From contig JAUNGR010000010.1 of assembly GCA_030524485.1 (NCBI GenBank), positions 1 through 35,014 of the forward strand: DNA of 35,014 nucleotides. Direction: 5' to 3'. Below are positions 1-8,153 of the stretch, piece after piece (within the stretch, counting starts at the first letter, position 1; every line of letters begins with the position of its first letter). The notes under the pieces are model-generated. The model ran no database searches and was not told the DNA's origin. It worked only from the letters and a program-made list of their open reading frames with translations. Both the position numbers and the translations under genes were made by a program. This DNA comes from a bacterium. Its GTDB lineage: Bacteria; Bacillota; Clostridia; Lachnospirales; Lachnospiraceae.

Positions 1-21
1 ATTTTGATTCACTCTCGCCAT
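1..21 (-). CDS. Possible 5' end of a further leftward gene (partial)
   Basis: An ATG at 21-19 on the minus strand opens a frame of seven codons (M-A-R-V-N-Q-N) that runs off the left edge. Upstream of it the minus strand reads AGGAAGGATAGGAC, a usable ribosome site, and the ANTAR gene stops about 86 bases earlier. It would be the next gene of the leftward operon. Too little is visible to name a function, and it may simply be chance. Confidence 0.3.
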
Positions 22-107
22 GTCCTATCCTTCCTTTCTATCCCCTGCTCTTGCGTCCCGCTTCTCTCTTTGTTCTTCTCTCTTTTTCTCTGTCTGACTC
101 CTATTTT

Positions 108-647
108 CTATTCGCTCTCATGCAGCAAAAGTACCATCCTCGCAGATTCCACCAATGTCCTACCTGTGTTCATGCTTGTCTTCTGCAAATACGAATGGGC
201 TTCTTTTTCCGAGATATGATTGCGCTCCATCAAAAGTTCTTTGGCTCTTTTGACGAGCTTTTCCTCCTCCTCGTTGCGAAACTTAGATTTGGGTCTTGTG
301 GGAGCCTTTCCCAAACCAGTCAGCATCTTCACTGTGTTCACCAAATCATAGGTTTTCACCGGCATGGCTACCGCCATGATGCCCGCCTCACAGCGGCTGA
401 TCACACTCTCAGAGCCAATGAGCAGCATCGAAAAATTCTCTGGCAGGTTTTCCTTCAATTCCATGTAGTACATATCTCTCAGATGGTAACCACTGATAAG
501 CAGTCCGCCCGAAAAGCGTTCGCACTCAGACAGAGCCTGTGCTCCGGAGATACACACTACCATATCGGAAAAACCGTTCCTCTGTAAGATTGTCTCCAGC
601 CTTTTTCCGTCCTCAATCTTTCCAAATGCGATGATAATCCCTTTCAT
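108..647 (-). CDS. ANTAR-domain antitermination regulator (NitR-like), pseudo-receiver
   Basis: Protein of 179 residues with an N-terminal receiver-like domain (about 1-115) and a C-terminal ANTAR three-helix domain (about 120-179), recognisable from the KRAKELLM and EAHSYLQKTSM stretches. ANTAR domains bind hairpins in leader RNA and prevent termination. The receiver lacks an Asp where phosphorylation would occur: the strand-3 region reads GGLLISGYHLRDM, with Ser in the acceptor area. Control by a histidine kinase is therefore unlikely, and a ligand or partner protein is the more likely input. It is the last recognisable gene of the pyrG-gltB-gltD-glnA run, 58 bases after the glnA-like gene, behind an AGGGGGAG site. 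A glnA-linked ANTAR antiterminator, NitR, is known from Clostridium saccharobutylicum. Family is clear; targets are inferred from leaders at 9820-9868 and 10017-10062. Confidence 0.9.
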   Translation of the reverse strand: MKGIIIAFGKIEDGKRLETILQRNGFSDMVVCISGAQALSECERFSGGLLISGYHLRDMYYMELKENLPENFSMLLIGSESVISRCEAGIMAVAMPVKTYDLVNTVKMLTGLGKAPTRPKSKFRNEEEEKLVKRAKELLMERNHISEKEAHSYLQKTSMNTGRTLVESARMVLLLHESE

Positions 648-705
648 CCGCTCCCCCTATCTGCGTACTGTCCTCTTCTGTCCTCCAAGACATACACAGC
701 GAGCC

Positions 706-1926
706 TCACATACGATGCAGATAGGCTTCCGTCTCCCATGCTGTGACCTGTCTCTCATAGCTGTCCCACTCTTCCTTCCTCGCAGTTAGATACTCCTTCA
801 CAAATTTCTTTCCCAGCACAGTGCGTGCAAAGTCCTTCTTCTCTGCCTTCTCAATCGCAACTCCCAGATTTCGGGGGAAGGAGAGGGCTTTTTTCTTCTC
901 TCCTTTGCGAAGCCCCAAAAGTCCAGCCTCCAAAAACAGAGCCAAAAGCACATAGGGATTGGCTGTTCCGTCTGCGGTCTGCACTTCCACTGCTGCACGG
1001 TCCTTCAATGCCTTCCATGTCTTCACCTGAATCACGGGATTGTCGGTCAGATGGCTGTTCTCCCGGAGTCTTCGATAGGAATTGACGGTTGGATTGGCAA
1101 ACACAGCGGTCTCCTCGATGCGATTTGCGATTCCTGCCATGAAGGCCTCCTGCAACTTTTCATCCTCAAACACGTTTTTGCCGTCCTTCCAGAGTTCTAT
1201 CTGCATATGCATACCAGAACCCTCAACTCCCGTTTTGGGCTTTGGCATAAAGGTGGCATGAAGCCCATGCCGCTTGGCAATCGCTCGAACCGCCATCCGC
1301 ATGGTCACAATTCTGTCCGCCGCCTGAAAGGCTGTCGTCTCCTGAATGTCAATCTCGTGCTGTCCAGGCCCCACCTCGTGATGCGAGGATTCCACCGGCA
1401 ACCCCATCTCCTTAAGAGCCAGTACCATATCTCTTCGGGCATTCTCCCCTAGGTCAATCGGGCTGACATCCAGATAGCCTGCCCTCTCATGGGTCAGGCT
1501 GGTGGGCAGTCCATTCTCATCGGTATGGAAGAGGAAAAATTCACACTCCGGCTTCACAAAGAAAGTGTAGCCCTCTTTTTTGGCCTGCCTTACGACCTTT
1601 CTGAGAATCTCTCTTGAGCTGTTTTCCCAGCTTTCTCCGGCATCGTCCACAATGTCACAGAGGAAGCGAGCCACTTTTCCGGTCTGTGGTCTCCACGGAA
1701 GAATGGCGAAGGTATCCAAATCCGGAAGCAAATAGAGCTTTCTTCTCTTTCCGTCCGGCTCCCTCTCCTCAATCGGAAAGGGGTTTACAAACACCCGCAG
1801 CAGTTGATCTGCTGTGATGGCAATGTTTTTTAAGCTTCCTGACATATCTGTAAATTGAAGACGGATGAATTCCACATCCTCTTCCTGAACCACTCTCATA
1901 ATCTCTTCCAGACGTTTCTCTTCCAT
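706..1926 (-). CDS. Glutamine synthetase I-like protein with degraded active site
   Basis: Protein of 406 residues from the ATG at 1926, chosen because AGGAAG precedes it by six bases; a farther in-frame ATG at 1950 lacks such a site. The fold is GSI: the latch DMSGS near 27, metal ligands in KPECEFF (about 125-131), HHEVGPGQHE (about 182-191) and GSGMHM (about 236-241). The region after NSYRRL (about 282-287) does not match a working enzyme. The usual PGYEAP flap with its catalytic Glu, the NRS loop and the following arginines are absent, and the final block reads VEVQTADGTANPY where VEVR-x-x-DP-x-ANPY is expected. It is also shorter than the usual 440-470 residues. It follows gltD by 78 bases and precedes the ANTAR gene. 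Fold is confident; synthetase activity is doubtful, and a sensing or pseudo-enzyme role is inference. Confidence 0.85.
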   Translation of the reverse strand: MEEKRLEEIMRVVQEEDVEFIRLQFTDMSGSLKNIAITADQLLRVFVNPFPIEEREPDGKRRKLYLLPDLDTFAILPWRPQTGKVARFLCDIVDDAGESWENSSREILRKVVRQAKKEGYTFFVKPECEFFLFHTDENGLPTSLTHERAGYLDVSPIDLGENARRDMVLALKEMGLPVESSHHEVGPGQHEIDIQETTAFQAADRIVTMRMAVRAIAKRHGLHATFMPKPKTGVEGSGMHMQIELWKDGKNVFEDEKLQEAFMAGIANRIEETAVFANPTVNSYRRLRENSHLTDNPVIQVKTWKALKDRAAVEVQTADGTANPYVLLALFLEAGLLGLRKGEKKKALSFPRNLGVAIEKAEKKDFARTVLGKKFVKEYLTARKEEWDSYERQVTAWETEAYLHRM

Positions 1927-1955
1927 AATTCTTCCTTTCTCCGATTTCAAAGCTG

Positions 1956-1986
1956 CCGCTTGTCCGTTTTGTCCCTAGGACAGCGG
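1956..1986 (-). promoter_or_regulatory. Hairpin in gltD-glnA intergenic RNA
   Basis: The leftward transcript can form an outer stem of CCGCT-GTCC with GGAC-A-AGCGG (one bulge) or an inner, competing stem TGTCC-TAG-GGACA. No U tract follows, so it is not a clear terminator. It may be a processing or stability element that changes glnA-like expression relative to gltBD. Function unknown. Confidence 0.35.
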
Positions 1987-2004
1987 ATTGCACCTCACTT
2001 CTTA

Positions 2005-3489
2005 CTATTCCAAATTTGTGTAACCCATCAAGGAGGCATCCACAGCTCTTGCAACCTCTCTTCCTTCCCGAATCGCCCAGACCACCAGAGACTGCCCTCG
2101 TCTCATATCACCGGCACAGAATACACCTGAGACTGCGGTCTCATAACCAGCATTCTGGGTCTCCACTCGGCATCTCTCATTTAATTTCACACCAAAGGCA
2201 TCCGCTACTTCCTTCTGTGCTCCCAAGAAGCCAGCTGCAATCAACACCAAATCCACATCCACAACCGTCTCACTGCCTGCCACCGGAGCCATCACAAACC
2301 GTCCAGAGGCATCCTGCTTTCTCTCCACTCGGGCTAATTTTGCCTTTGCTACCTCTCCCTTCTTGTTTGCAACGAACTCCGTCACCGTGGTCTCATAGAC
2401 CCTTGGGTCTTTTCCAAACACGGCGATGGCCTCCTCCTGCCCATAGTCGGTCTTCTCCACTCTGGGCCATTCCGGCCAGAGATTGCCTGCCGCTCTCGTC
2501 TTTGGAGGCTTAGGCATCATCTCCAGCTGCAGCACGGATTTGGCTCCGAGGCGGATGGCAGTTCCCACACAATCATTTCCCGTGTCGCCGCCTCCAATCA
2601 CCAGCACCCGTTTTCCCTTGACCGAAACCACCTTTCCATCCTGCAGGTTAGAATCCAAAAGGCTCTTAGTCACGCTGCTCAAAAAATCCACCGCAAAGTA
2701 GATTCCCGAAAGCTCTCTTCCTGCCACTGCAATGTCTCTTGGTCTGGAAGCTCCGCAAGCCAATATCACTCGCTCAAACTCCCTCTTCAATCTTGCCGCT
2801 ACTTTTGCATCGGAAGCGTCCACACCAGTCTCAAAGACCACCCCTTCCTCCTGCATCAGGCGGATTCTTCTCTCCACCACATCTTTCTCCAGCTTCATGT
2901 TCGGAATGCCGTACATCAAAAGACCACCTGCACGGTCACTTCTTTCAAACACCGTGACGCTGTGCCCTCTCTTGTTCAATAGCTCCGCTGCCGCTAGACC
3001 CGCCGGACCGCTTCCGACCACTGCTACCTTCTTTCCAGTTCTTACCTTCGGCGGCTTCGCCTCAATCCGTCCGCTCTCCCAAGCATAGCTCACAATCGCA
3101 TACTCATTTGCCTTGCTCGCTACCGGCTTGCCATTGACATTACAGGTGCAGGCAGCCTCACAGAGAGCCGGACAAACGCGGGAGGTGAACTCTGGGAAGC
3201 AATTTGTCTTCTCCAGACGTTTCCAAGCCTCGTCCATGTTTCCACAGTACAGAAGGTCATTCCACTCCGGCACCAGATTGCCCAGAGGGCAGCCGGAAGT
3301 CATTCCGGCAATTTCCCCTCCATACTGACAAAAGGGAACTCCACAATCCATGCATCTTGCACTCTGTATTCTCTGCTCTTCCTGCGAAAGAGGCGTATGG
3401 AACTCGTGAAAATGGCAGATTCTTTCCTTCGGGCTTTCAGCCGGTGCATCTTTTCTCTCATATTCCATAAAACCAGTTGCTTTTCCCAT
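2005..3489 (-). CDS. gltD: Glutamate synthase (NADPH) small subunit
   Basis: Protein of 494 residues. It accepts electrons from NADPH through FAD and iron-sulfur clusters and passes them to GltB for glutamine plus 2-oxoglutarate to two glutamate. N-terminal cluster ligands are visible in CMDCGVPFCQ, GCPLGN and CPALCEAACTC. The FAD Rossmann motif is VVGSGPAGLAAAELL, followed by RAGGLLMYGIPNMKL, and the NADPH motif is VLVIGGGDTGNDC. The start is the ATG at 3489, which has AGGAGG eight bases before it; the ATG at residue 12 of the longer frame is thus preferred over one that overlaps the gltB stop. It sits 19 bases after gltB, so coupled expression is likely. All expected motifs are present. Confidence 0.97.
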   Translation of the reverse strand: MGKATGFMEYERKDAPAESPKERICHFHEFHTPLSQEEQRIQSARCMDCGVPFCQYGGEIAGMTSGCPLGNLVPEWNDLLYCGNMDEAWKRLEKTNCFPEFTSRVCPALCEAACTCNVNGKPVASKANEYAIVSYAWESGRIEAKPPKVRTGKKVAVVGSGPAGLAAAELLNKRGHSVTVFERSDRAGGLLMYGIPNMKLEKDVVERRIRLMQEEGVVFETGVDASDAKVAARLKREFERVILACGASRPRDIAVAGRELSGIYFAVDFLSSVTKSLLDSNLQDGKVVSVKGKRVLVIGGGDTGNDCVGTAIRLGAKSVLQLEMMPKPPKTRAAGNLWPEWPRVEKTDYGQEEAIAVFGKDPRVYETTVTEFVANKKGEVAKAKLARVERKQDASGRFVMAPVAGSETVVDVDLVLIAAGFLGAQKEVADAFGVKLNERCRVETQNAGYETAVSGVFCAGDMRRGQSLVVWAIREGREVARAVDASLMGYTNLE

Positions 3490-3508
3490 CTTACTTTCCT
3501 CCTGTTCC

Positions 3509-6500
3509 CTACTTTGTTGCACGGTAGAAAGCCTCTACCTCTGCCTGCTCTTTCGTCAATCCCTGTGCTTCCAATTCTGCTGTCAGCTGCAATACCCTCT
3601 TGTAATCGCTCGGAATGATTTTCTTGAACTTAGGCAGATAGGCCTCAAAATCCTCCAGCACCTGCTTTGCACGAGGAGAAGCTGTCTCCTTTGCGTGTTC
3701 CTCAATCATTTCCTTCAGTTCCCGAATGTCATAGGGATTCTCCAATTTCTCCACGGAAACCATCTCTTTGTTCATATGTTTGTATAAAATATTTTGCTCA
3801 TCCAGCACATAGGCAATGCCGCCGCTCATACCAGCTGCAAAGTTCTTTCCGGTGGCTCCCAAAATCACCACACGACCTCCGGTCATGTACTCACAACCAT
3901 GGTCTCCGACTCCTTCCACCACGGCTCTGGCTCCTGAATTTCGGACACAGAACCTCTCGCCTGCAATGCCGTTGATGAAGGCCTTTCCAGCTGTGGCTCC
4001 ATAGAGAGCTACGTTTCCGACTATCATATTTTTGTCTGCTTCGTACTTGGCTCCCTTCTTCGGGCTTACCACCAGCTTGCCACCAGAAAGTCCCTTGCCG
4101 AAATAATCGTTGCTGTCTCCTTTCAGTCTTAAGGTCAAGCCATTCGGGATGAAAGCCCCAAAACTCTGTCCGCCCGCTCCTTCACAGTTGACCACAAAGG
4201 TATCTTCCGCAAATCCAGCTTTCTCTCTCTTGGTAATCTCTGAGCCAAAAATGGTTCCAAAGCTACGGTCCGTGTTTCCTACCGTGACAGAAATCTCGGC
4301 TCCTCGTCCCTCTTGCAAGGCCGCTCCCAAGCGCTTCACTAACACCGTCTCGTCCAGTGTTTTTTCCAACTTAAAGTCGTACTCGTCCTCCGCTCTAAAA
4401 TACTGTCTCTCCCCTGCAAATGGATTTTTTAGAATCGCAGATACGTCCACTTTTGCAGCCTTACTGTCCTCTGTGCAAGCCTTCTTTCTGAGCAAATCGC
4501 TTCTTCCAATCAGCTCGTTGATGCTGCGGATGCCAAGCTTTGCCATGTACTCCCGCATCTCCTGTGCAATGTAACGCATGAAGGTCTCTACATATTCCGC
4601 TTTCCCCTTAAAGCAGGCACGCAGCTTCGGATTCTGGGTGGCAATGCCCATCGGGCAGGTATCCAAGTTGCAGACACGCATCATGACACAGCCCAAAGTA
4701 ATCAGCGGAGCGGTCGCAAAACCGTACTCCTCCGCTCCCAAAAGAGCCGCAATCACCACATCCCGACCACTCATGAGCTTGCCATCCGTCTCAATCTTCA
4801 CACGGGTGCGCAGCCCATTCATCAGGAGAGTCTGATGAGTCTCAGCCAGTCCCAACTCCCAAGGCAGTCCCGCATGATGAATGCTGCTTAGAGGAGCGGC
4901 TCCGGTTCCGCCGTCGTAACCTGAAATCAGAACCACCTGTGCACCAGCCTTTGCCACACCGGCTGCCACGGTTCCCACACCCGCTTCGGACACCAGTTTT
5001 ACCGAAATTTTTGCGTCTTTATTTGCATTTTTCAAGTCGTAAATCAACTGTGCCAAATCCTCAATCGAGTAGATATCATGGTGAGGTGGCGGGGAAATCA
5101 AGCTCACCCCTGGAGTGGAATGTCTGGTCTTTGCCACCCAAGGATACACCTTCTTGCTTGGCAGATGACCGCCCTCACCAGGCTTTGCTCCCTGTGCCAT
5201 CTTAATCTGAATCTCATTTGCACTCACCAGATAGCGGCTGGTCACTCCAAAACGACCAGAAGCTACCTGCTTAATGGCGGAACAAGCATCGTCCTTCTGC
5301 CCTGCTGTATCCAGACGCTCCTCGCTCTCACCGCCCTCGCCGGTGTTGGACTTTCCGTGTAGGTGGTTCATGGCAATCGCCAGAGCCTTGTGTGCCTCCT
5401 CCGAGATGGAGCCATAGGACATGGCACCTGTCTTAAAGCGTCTCACGATGGAGTCCACGCTCTCCACTTCCTCCAGCGGAATACCCTCCTTCGGATAAGC
5501 AAACTCCAAAAGGCTGCGGATGCTTCCGAAACATTCCTTATCAACCTCTCTTGTGTACTCCTGAAAGAGCTTGTAATCCTGCTCCCAAACCGATTTCTGC
5601 AAGAGATGAATGGTCTTGGGATTGTATCTGTGCTCCTCTTTGCCGCTTCTCATCTTGTGGAAGCCCTCGCTGTTCAGGGCAGAATCGTTGGAAAGTCCCA
5701 GCGGGTCAAAGGCTTTGGAGTGCAGCTCATCCACCGTCTTAGAGATATCATCAAGCGTAATACCACCAATTCGACTAACCGTATTTGTAAAGTAGGTGTC
5801 AATCACCTCTTTGGAGATACCTATGGCCTCAAAAATCTGAGAGCCTTGATAGGACTGGATGGTGGAAATTCCCATCTTAGAAGCTATCTTGATGATGCCA
5901 CCAACCACCGCATGGGTGTAGTCCTCCACAGCCGCATAATAGTCTTTTTCCAACATATGATGAGCAATCAGGTTGCGGATGGTCTCCAAGGCCAGATAGG
6001 GGTTCACGGCACTTGCACCATAGCCCAAGAGAGCCGCAAAATGATGCACGTCTCTCGGCTCACCGGACTCCAAAATCAGGGAGAGAGCCGTTCTCTTACG
6101 GGTCTTTACCAAGTGCTGATGCACAGCGGATACGGCCAAAAGCGACGGGATGGCTACATGATTCTCATCCACCCCTCTGTCAGAGAGAATCAAGATGTTC
6201 GCTCCGTCACGGTAGGCCTTATCCACCTCCACGAAGAGATTTTCAATCGCACGCTCTAACTTCATGCTCTTAAAATACAGAATCGGAACCACTTCCACCT
6301 GAAAGCCCTTCACTCGCATATTTTTGATTTTGAGCAAATCGGTGTCCGTCAGAATCGGATTTTGAATCTTTAAAGCTTGACAGTTCTCTGGCTTCTCCTC
6401 CAAAAGGTTGCCCTCTTTTCCAGAATAAATCGTGGTGGAGGTCACGATTTTCTCACGGATGGCATCAATCGGCGGGTTTGTCACCTGTGCAAACAACTGC

Positions 6501-8059
6501 TTAAAGTAATGGAAGAGTGGCTGATATTGGTTGGAAAGCACCGCCAAAAGAGTGTCCGCTCCCATCGCTCCTATGCCCTCTGCTCCGTTTAAAGCCATGC
6601 TTAAAATGGTTTTTCTACATTCTTCATAAGTATAACCGAACGCTTTCTGCAAACGCAAAAGCTCATCCTCGCTGTACTCTGGAATGCTCTTGTTGGGGAT
6701 TTTTAAGTCCTTTAATTCCAGCAAACCACCATCCAACCACTCTCCGTAGGGTTGACGGCTCGCATACATTCCTTTCAGTTGCTCATCCGAGTAGACCTTT
6801 CCCTTTACGGTGTCCACCAGCAGCATTTTTCCAGGATACAATCTCTCCTTCTCCACAATCTGCTCTTCCTTAATGGGAAGCACACCGACTTCAGAAGAGA
6901 GGATGAGAGTGTCATCTTCCAAGATATAGTAACGGGAAGGCCGCAGACCGTTGCGGTCCAAAACCGCTCCCATCACATCGCCATCCGAGAAAAGAATGGA
7001 AGCAGGGCCATCCCAAGGCTCCATCATCGTCGCATAGTACTGATAGAAGTCACGCACCTCCTGCGGCATAGCGTGGTTGTTGTCCCAAGGCTCTGGAATC
7101 GCAATCATCACTGCCAGCGGCAAATCCATGCCGTTCATCATCAAAAATTCCAAGGTATTATCCAACATAGCGGAATCGGAACCATGGGTGTTGATTACCG
7201 GAAGAATCTTATGGAACTCGTCCTTCAAGTACAGGGACTCCATCGTCTCCTCTCTCGCAAACATCTTGTCCGCATTGCCTCGAATCGTGTTAATCTCACC
7301 ATTATGCACAATCAAGCGATTGGGATGTGCCCTCTCCCAGCTCGGATTTGTGTTTGTGCTGAAGCGAGAATGTACAATTGCAATCGCAGAAGTGTACTCT
7401 GGATTTTGTAAGTCCAAAAAGAAGGTACGCAGCTGTCCCACCAAAAACATGCCCTTGTAGACAATGGTTCTTCCAGATAAGGAAACCACGTAGGTGTTTT
7501 CGCTGCTCTGCTCAAACACACGGCGTACCACATAGAGCCGTCTATCAAAGTCTATGCCGGCAGCGAGATTCTCCGGCTTCTTGATGAAAGCCTGCCAGAT
7601 GGAAGGCATACAGGAGCGTGCCTTGCTTCCCAGAACTGCCGGAACGGTGGGAACCTCTCTCCATCCTAAGAATTCCAAGCCTTCCTTCTCGACAATAATC
7701 TCAAACATCTTTTTGGCTTGACTGCGTTTCAGCTCATTGGTTGGGAAGAAAAACATACCGACTCCGTACTCTCTCTCCTTGCCTAAGGCTATGCCCAGCT
7801 TTGCTGCCTCCTTTGCAAAAAACGGATGAGAAATCTGAAGCAGAATTCCAACTCCATCACCAGTCTTTCCCTCTGCATCTTTTCCAGCACGGTGTTCCAG
7901 ATTTTCCACAATCTGCAAGGCATGTTCCACGGTCTTGTGGTCTTTTCTGCCCTTGATGTTCACAACGGCACCGATACCACAGTTGTCATGTTCAAAACTC
8001 TCCCGATACAGCCCCTCTTGGGGCTGTCTTCTCTCGCACATGGCTCTCTTTTCTTCCAT
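3509..8059 (-). CDS. gltB: Glutamate synthase large subunit
   Basis: Protein of 1516 residues, the normal size. Residues 1-26 look like a propeptide cleaved to expose Cys27 (HDNCGIGAVV), the class II amidotransferase nucleophile. The central and FMN-binding synthase domains follow, including GEGGESEERLDTAG, AKPGEGGHLP and the 3Fe-4S ligands in CVMMRVCNLDTCPMG; the C-terminal beta-helix holds repeated G-x-x-x-G motifs. The ATG at 8059 is preferred over an in-frame GTG at 8074 because that GTG lies inside the ribosome site (GTGGAGGAAACATCT then ATG). It follows pyrG by 94 bases that contain a palindromic repeat but no convincing promoter, so read-through from the pyrG promoter is plausible. Cytoplasmic GOGAT partner of GltD. 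Confidence 0.97.
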   Translation of the reverse strand: MEEKRAMCERRQPQEGLYRESFEHDNCGIGAVVNIKGRKDHKTVEHALQIVENLEHRAGKDAEGKTGDGVGILLQISHPFFAKEAAKLGIALGKEREYGVGMFFFPTNELKRSQAKKMFEIIVEKEGLEFLGWREVPTVPAVLGSKARSCMPSIWQAFIKKPENLAAGIDFDRRLYVVRRVFEQSSENTYVVSLSGRTIVYKGMFLVGQLRTFFLDLQNPEYTSAIAIVHSRFSTNTNPSWERAHPNRLIVHNGEINTIRGNADKMFAREETMESLYLKDEFHKILPVINTHGSDSAMLDNTLEFLMMNGMDLPLAVMIAIPEPWDNNHAMPQEVRDFYQYYATMMEPWDGPASILFSDGDVMGAVLDRNGLRPSRYYILEDDTLILSSEVGVLPIKEEQIVEKERLYPGKMLLVDTVKGKVYSDEQLKGMYASRQPYGEWLDGGLLELKDLKIPNKSIPEYSEDELLRLQKAFGYTYEECRKTILSMALNGAEGIGAMGADTLLAVLSNQYQPLFHYFKQLFAQVTNPPIDAIREKIVTSTTIYSGKEGNLLEEKPENCQALKIQNPILTDTDLLKIKNMRVKGFQVEVVPILYFKSMKLERAIENLFVEVDKAYRDGANILILSDRGVDENHVAIPSLLAVSAVHQHLVKTRKRTALSLILESGEPRDVHHFAALLGYGASAVNPYLALETIRNLIAHHMLEKDYYAAVEDYTHAVVGGIIKIASKMGISTIQSYQGSQIFEAIGISKEVIDTYFTNTVSRIGGITLDDISKTVDELHSKAFDPLGLSNDSALNSEGFHKMRSGKEEHRYNPKTIHLLQKSVWEQDYKLFQEYTREVDKECFGSIRSLLEFAYPKEGIPLEEVESVDSIVRRFKTGAMSYGSISEEAHKALAIAMNHLHGKSNTGEGGESEERLDTAGQKDDACSAIKQVASGRFGVTSRYLVSANEIQIKMAQGAKPGEGGHLPSKKVYPWVAKTRHSTPGVSLISPPPHHDIYSIEDLAQLIYDLKNANKDAKISVKLVSEAGVGTVAAGVAKAGAQVVLISGYDGGTGAAPLSSIHHAGLPWELGLAETHQTLLMNGLRTRVKIETDGKLMSGRDVVIAALLGAEEYGFATAPLITLGCVMMRVCNLDTCPMGIATQNPKLRACFKGKAEYVETFMRYIAQEMREYMAKLGIRSINELIGRSDLLRKKACTEDSKAAKVDVSAILKNPFAGERQYFRAEDEYDFKLEKTLDETVLVKRLGAALQEGRGAEISVTVGNTDRSFGTIFGSEITKREKAGFAEDTFVVNCEGAGGQSFGAFIPNGLTLRLKGDSNDYFGKGLSGGKLVVSPKKGAKYEADKNMIVGNVALYGATAGKAFINGIAGERFCVRNSGARAVVEGVGDHGCEYMTGGRVVILGATGKNFAAGMSGGIAYVLDEQNILYKHMNKEMVSVEKLENPYDIRELKEMIEEHAKETASPRAKQVLEDFEAYLPKFKKIIPSDYKRVLQLTAELEAQGLTKEQAEVEAFYRATK

Positions 8060-8099
8060 AGATGTTTCCTCCACTTCTGCTTTGTTTCTACACTAACAC

Positions 8100-8118
8100 G
8101 ATTCGCCTGTGGCGAATC
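8100..8118. repeat. Short palindromic repeat in pyrG-gltB gap
   Basis: Perfect inverted repeat GATTCGCC-TGT-GGCGAATC. No U tract follows on either strand. A related palindrome (TGATTCGC / GCGAATCA) lies at 16887-16908 beside araD, so this looks like a dispersed intergenic repeat rather than a terminator. It would form an 8-bp hairpin in the pyrG-gltB transcript and could affect RNA processing. Confidence 0.55.
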
Positions 8119-8153
8119 CCTACCATATAGGTGAAAATTGATTGCTCGCTCCG

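Noticed and set aside
960-1090. Frameshift or sequencing error as the cause of the lost GlnA active-site motif
   Set aside because: The other two frames of the coding strand in this segment either stop or give no NRS/YEAP motif, and the conserved frame resumes at TANPY without a shift.
5363-6259. 298-codon open frame on the plus strand
   Set aside because: It lies wholly inside gltB on the opposite strand, has no ribosome site and encodes no recognisable domain. Long antisense frames are common opposite highly biased genes.
8060-8074. GTG start for gltB five codons upstream
   Set aside because: This GTG is part of GTGGAGG, the ribosome site of the ATG at 8059.
8100-8118. Terminator between pyrG and gltB
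   Set aside because: Strong hairpin but no T run on either side; treated as a palindromic repeat.
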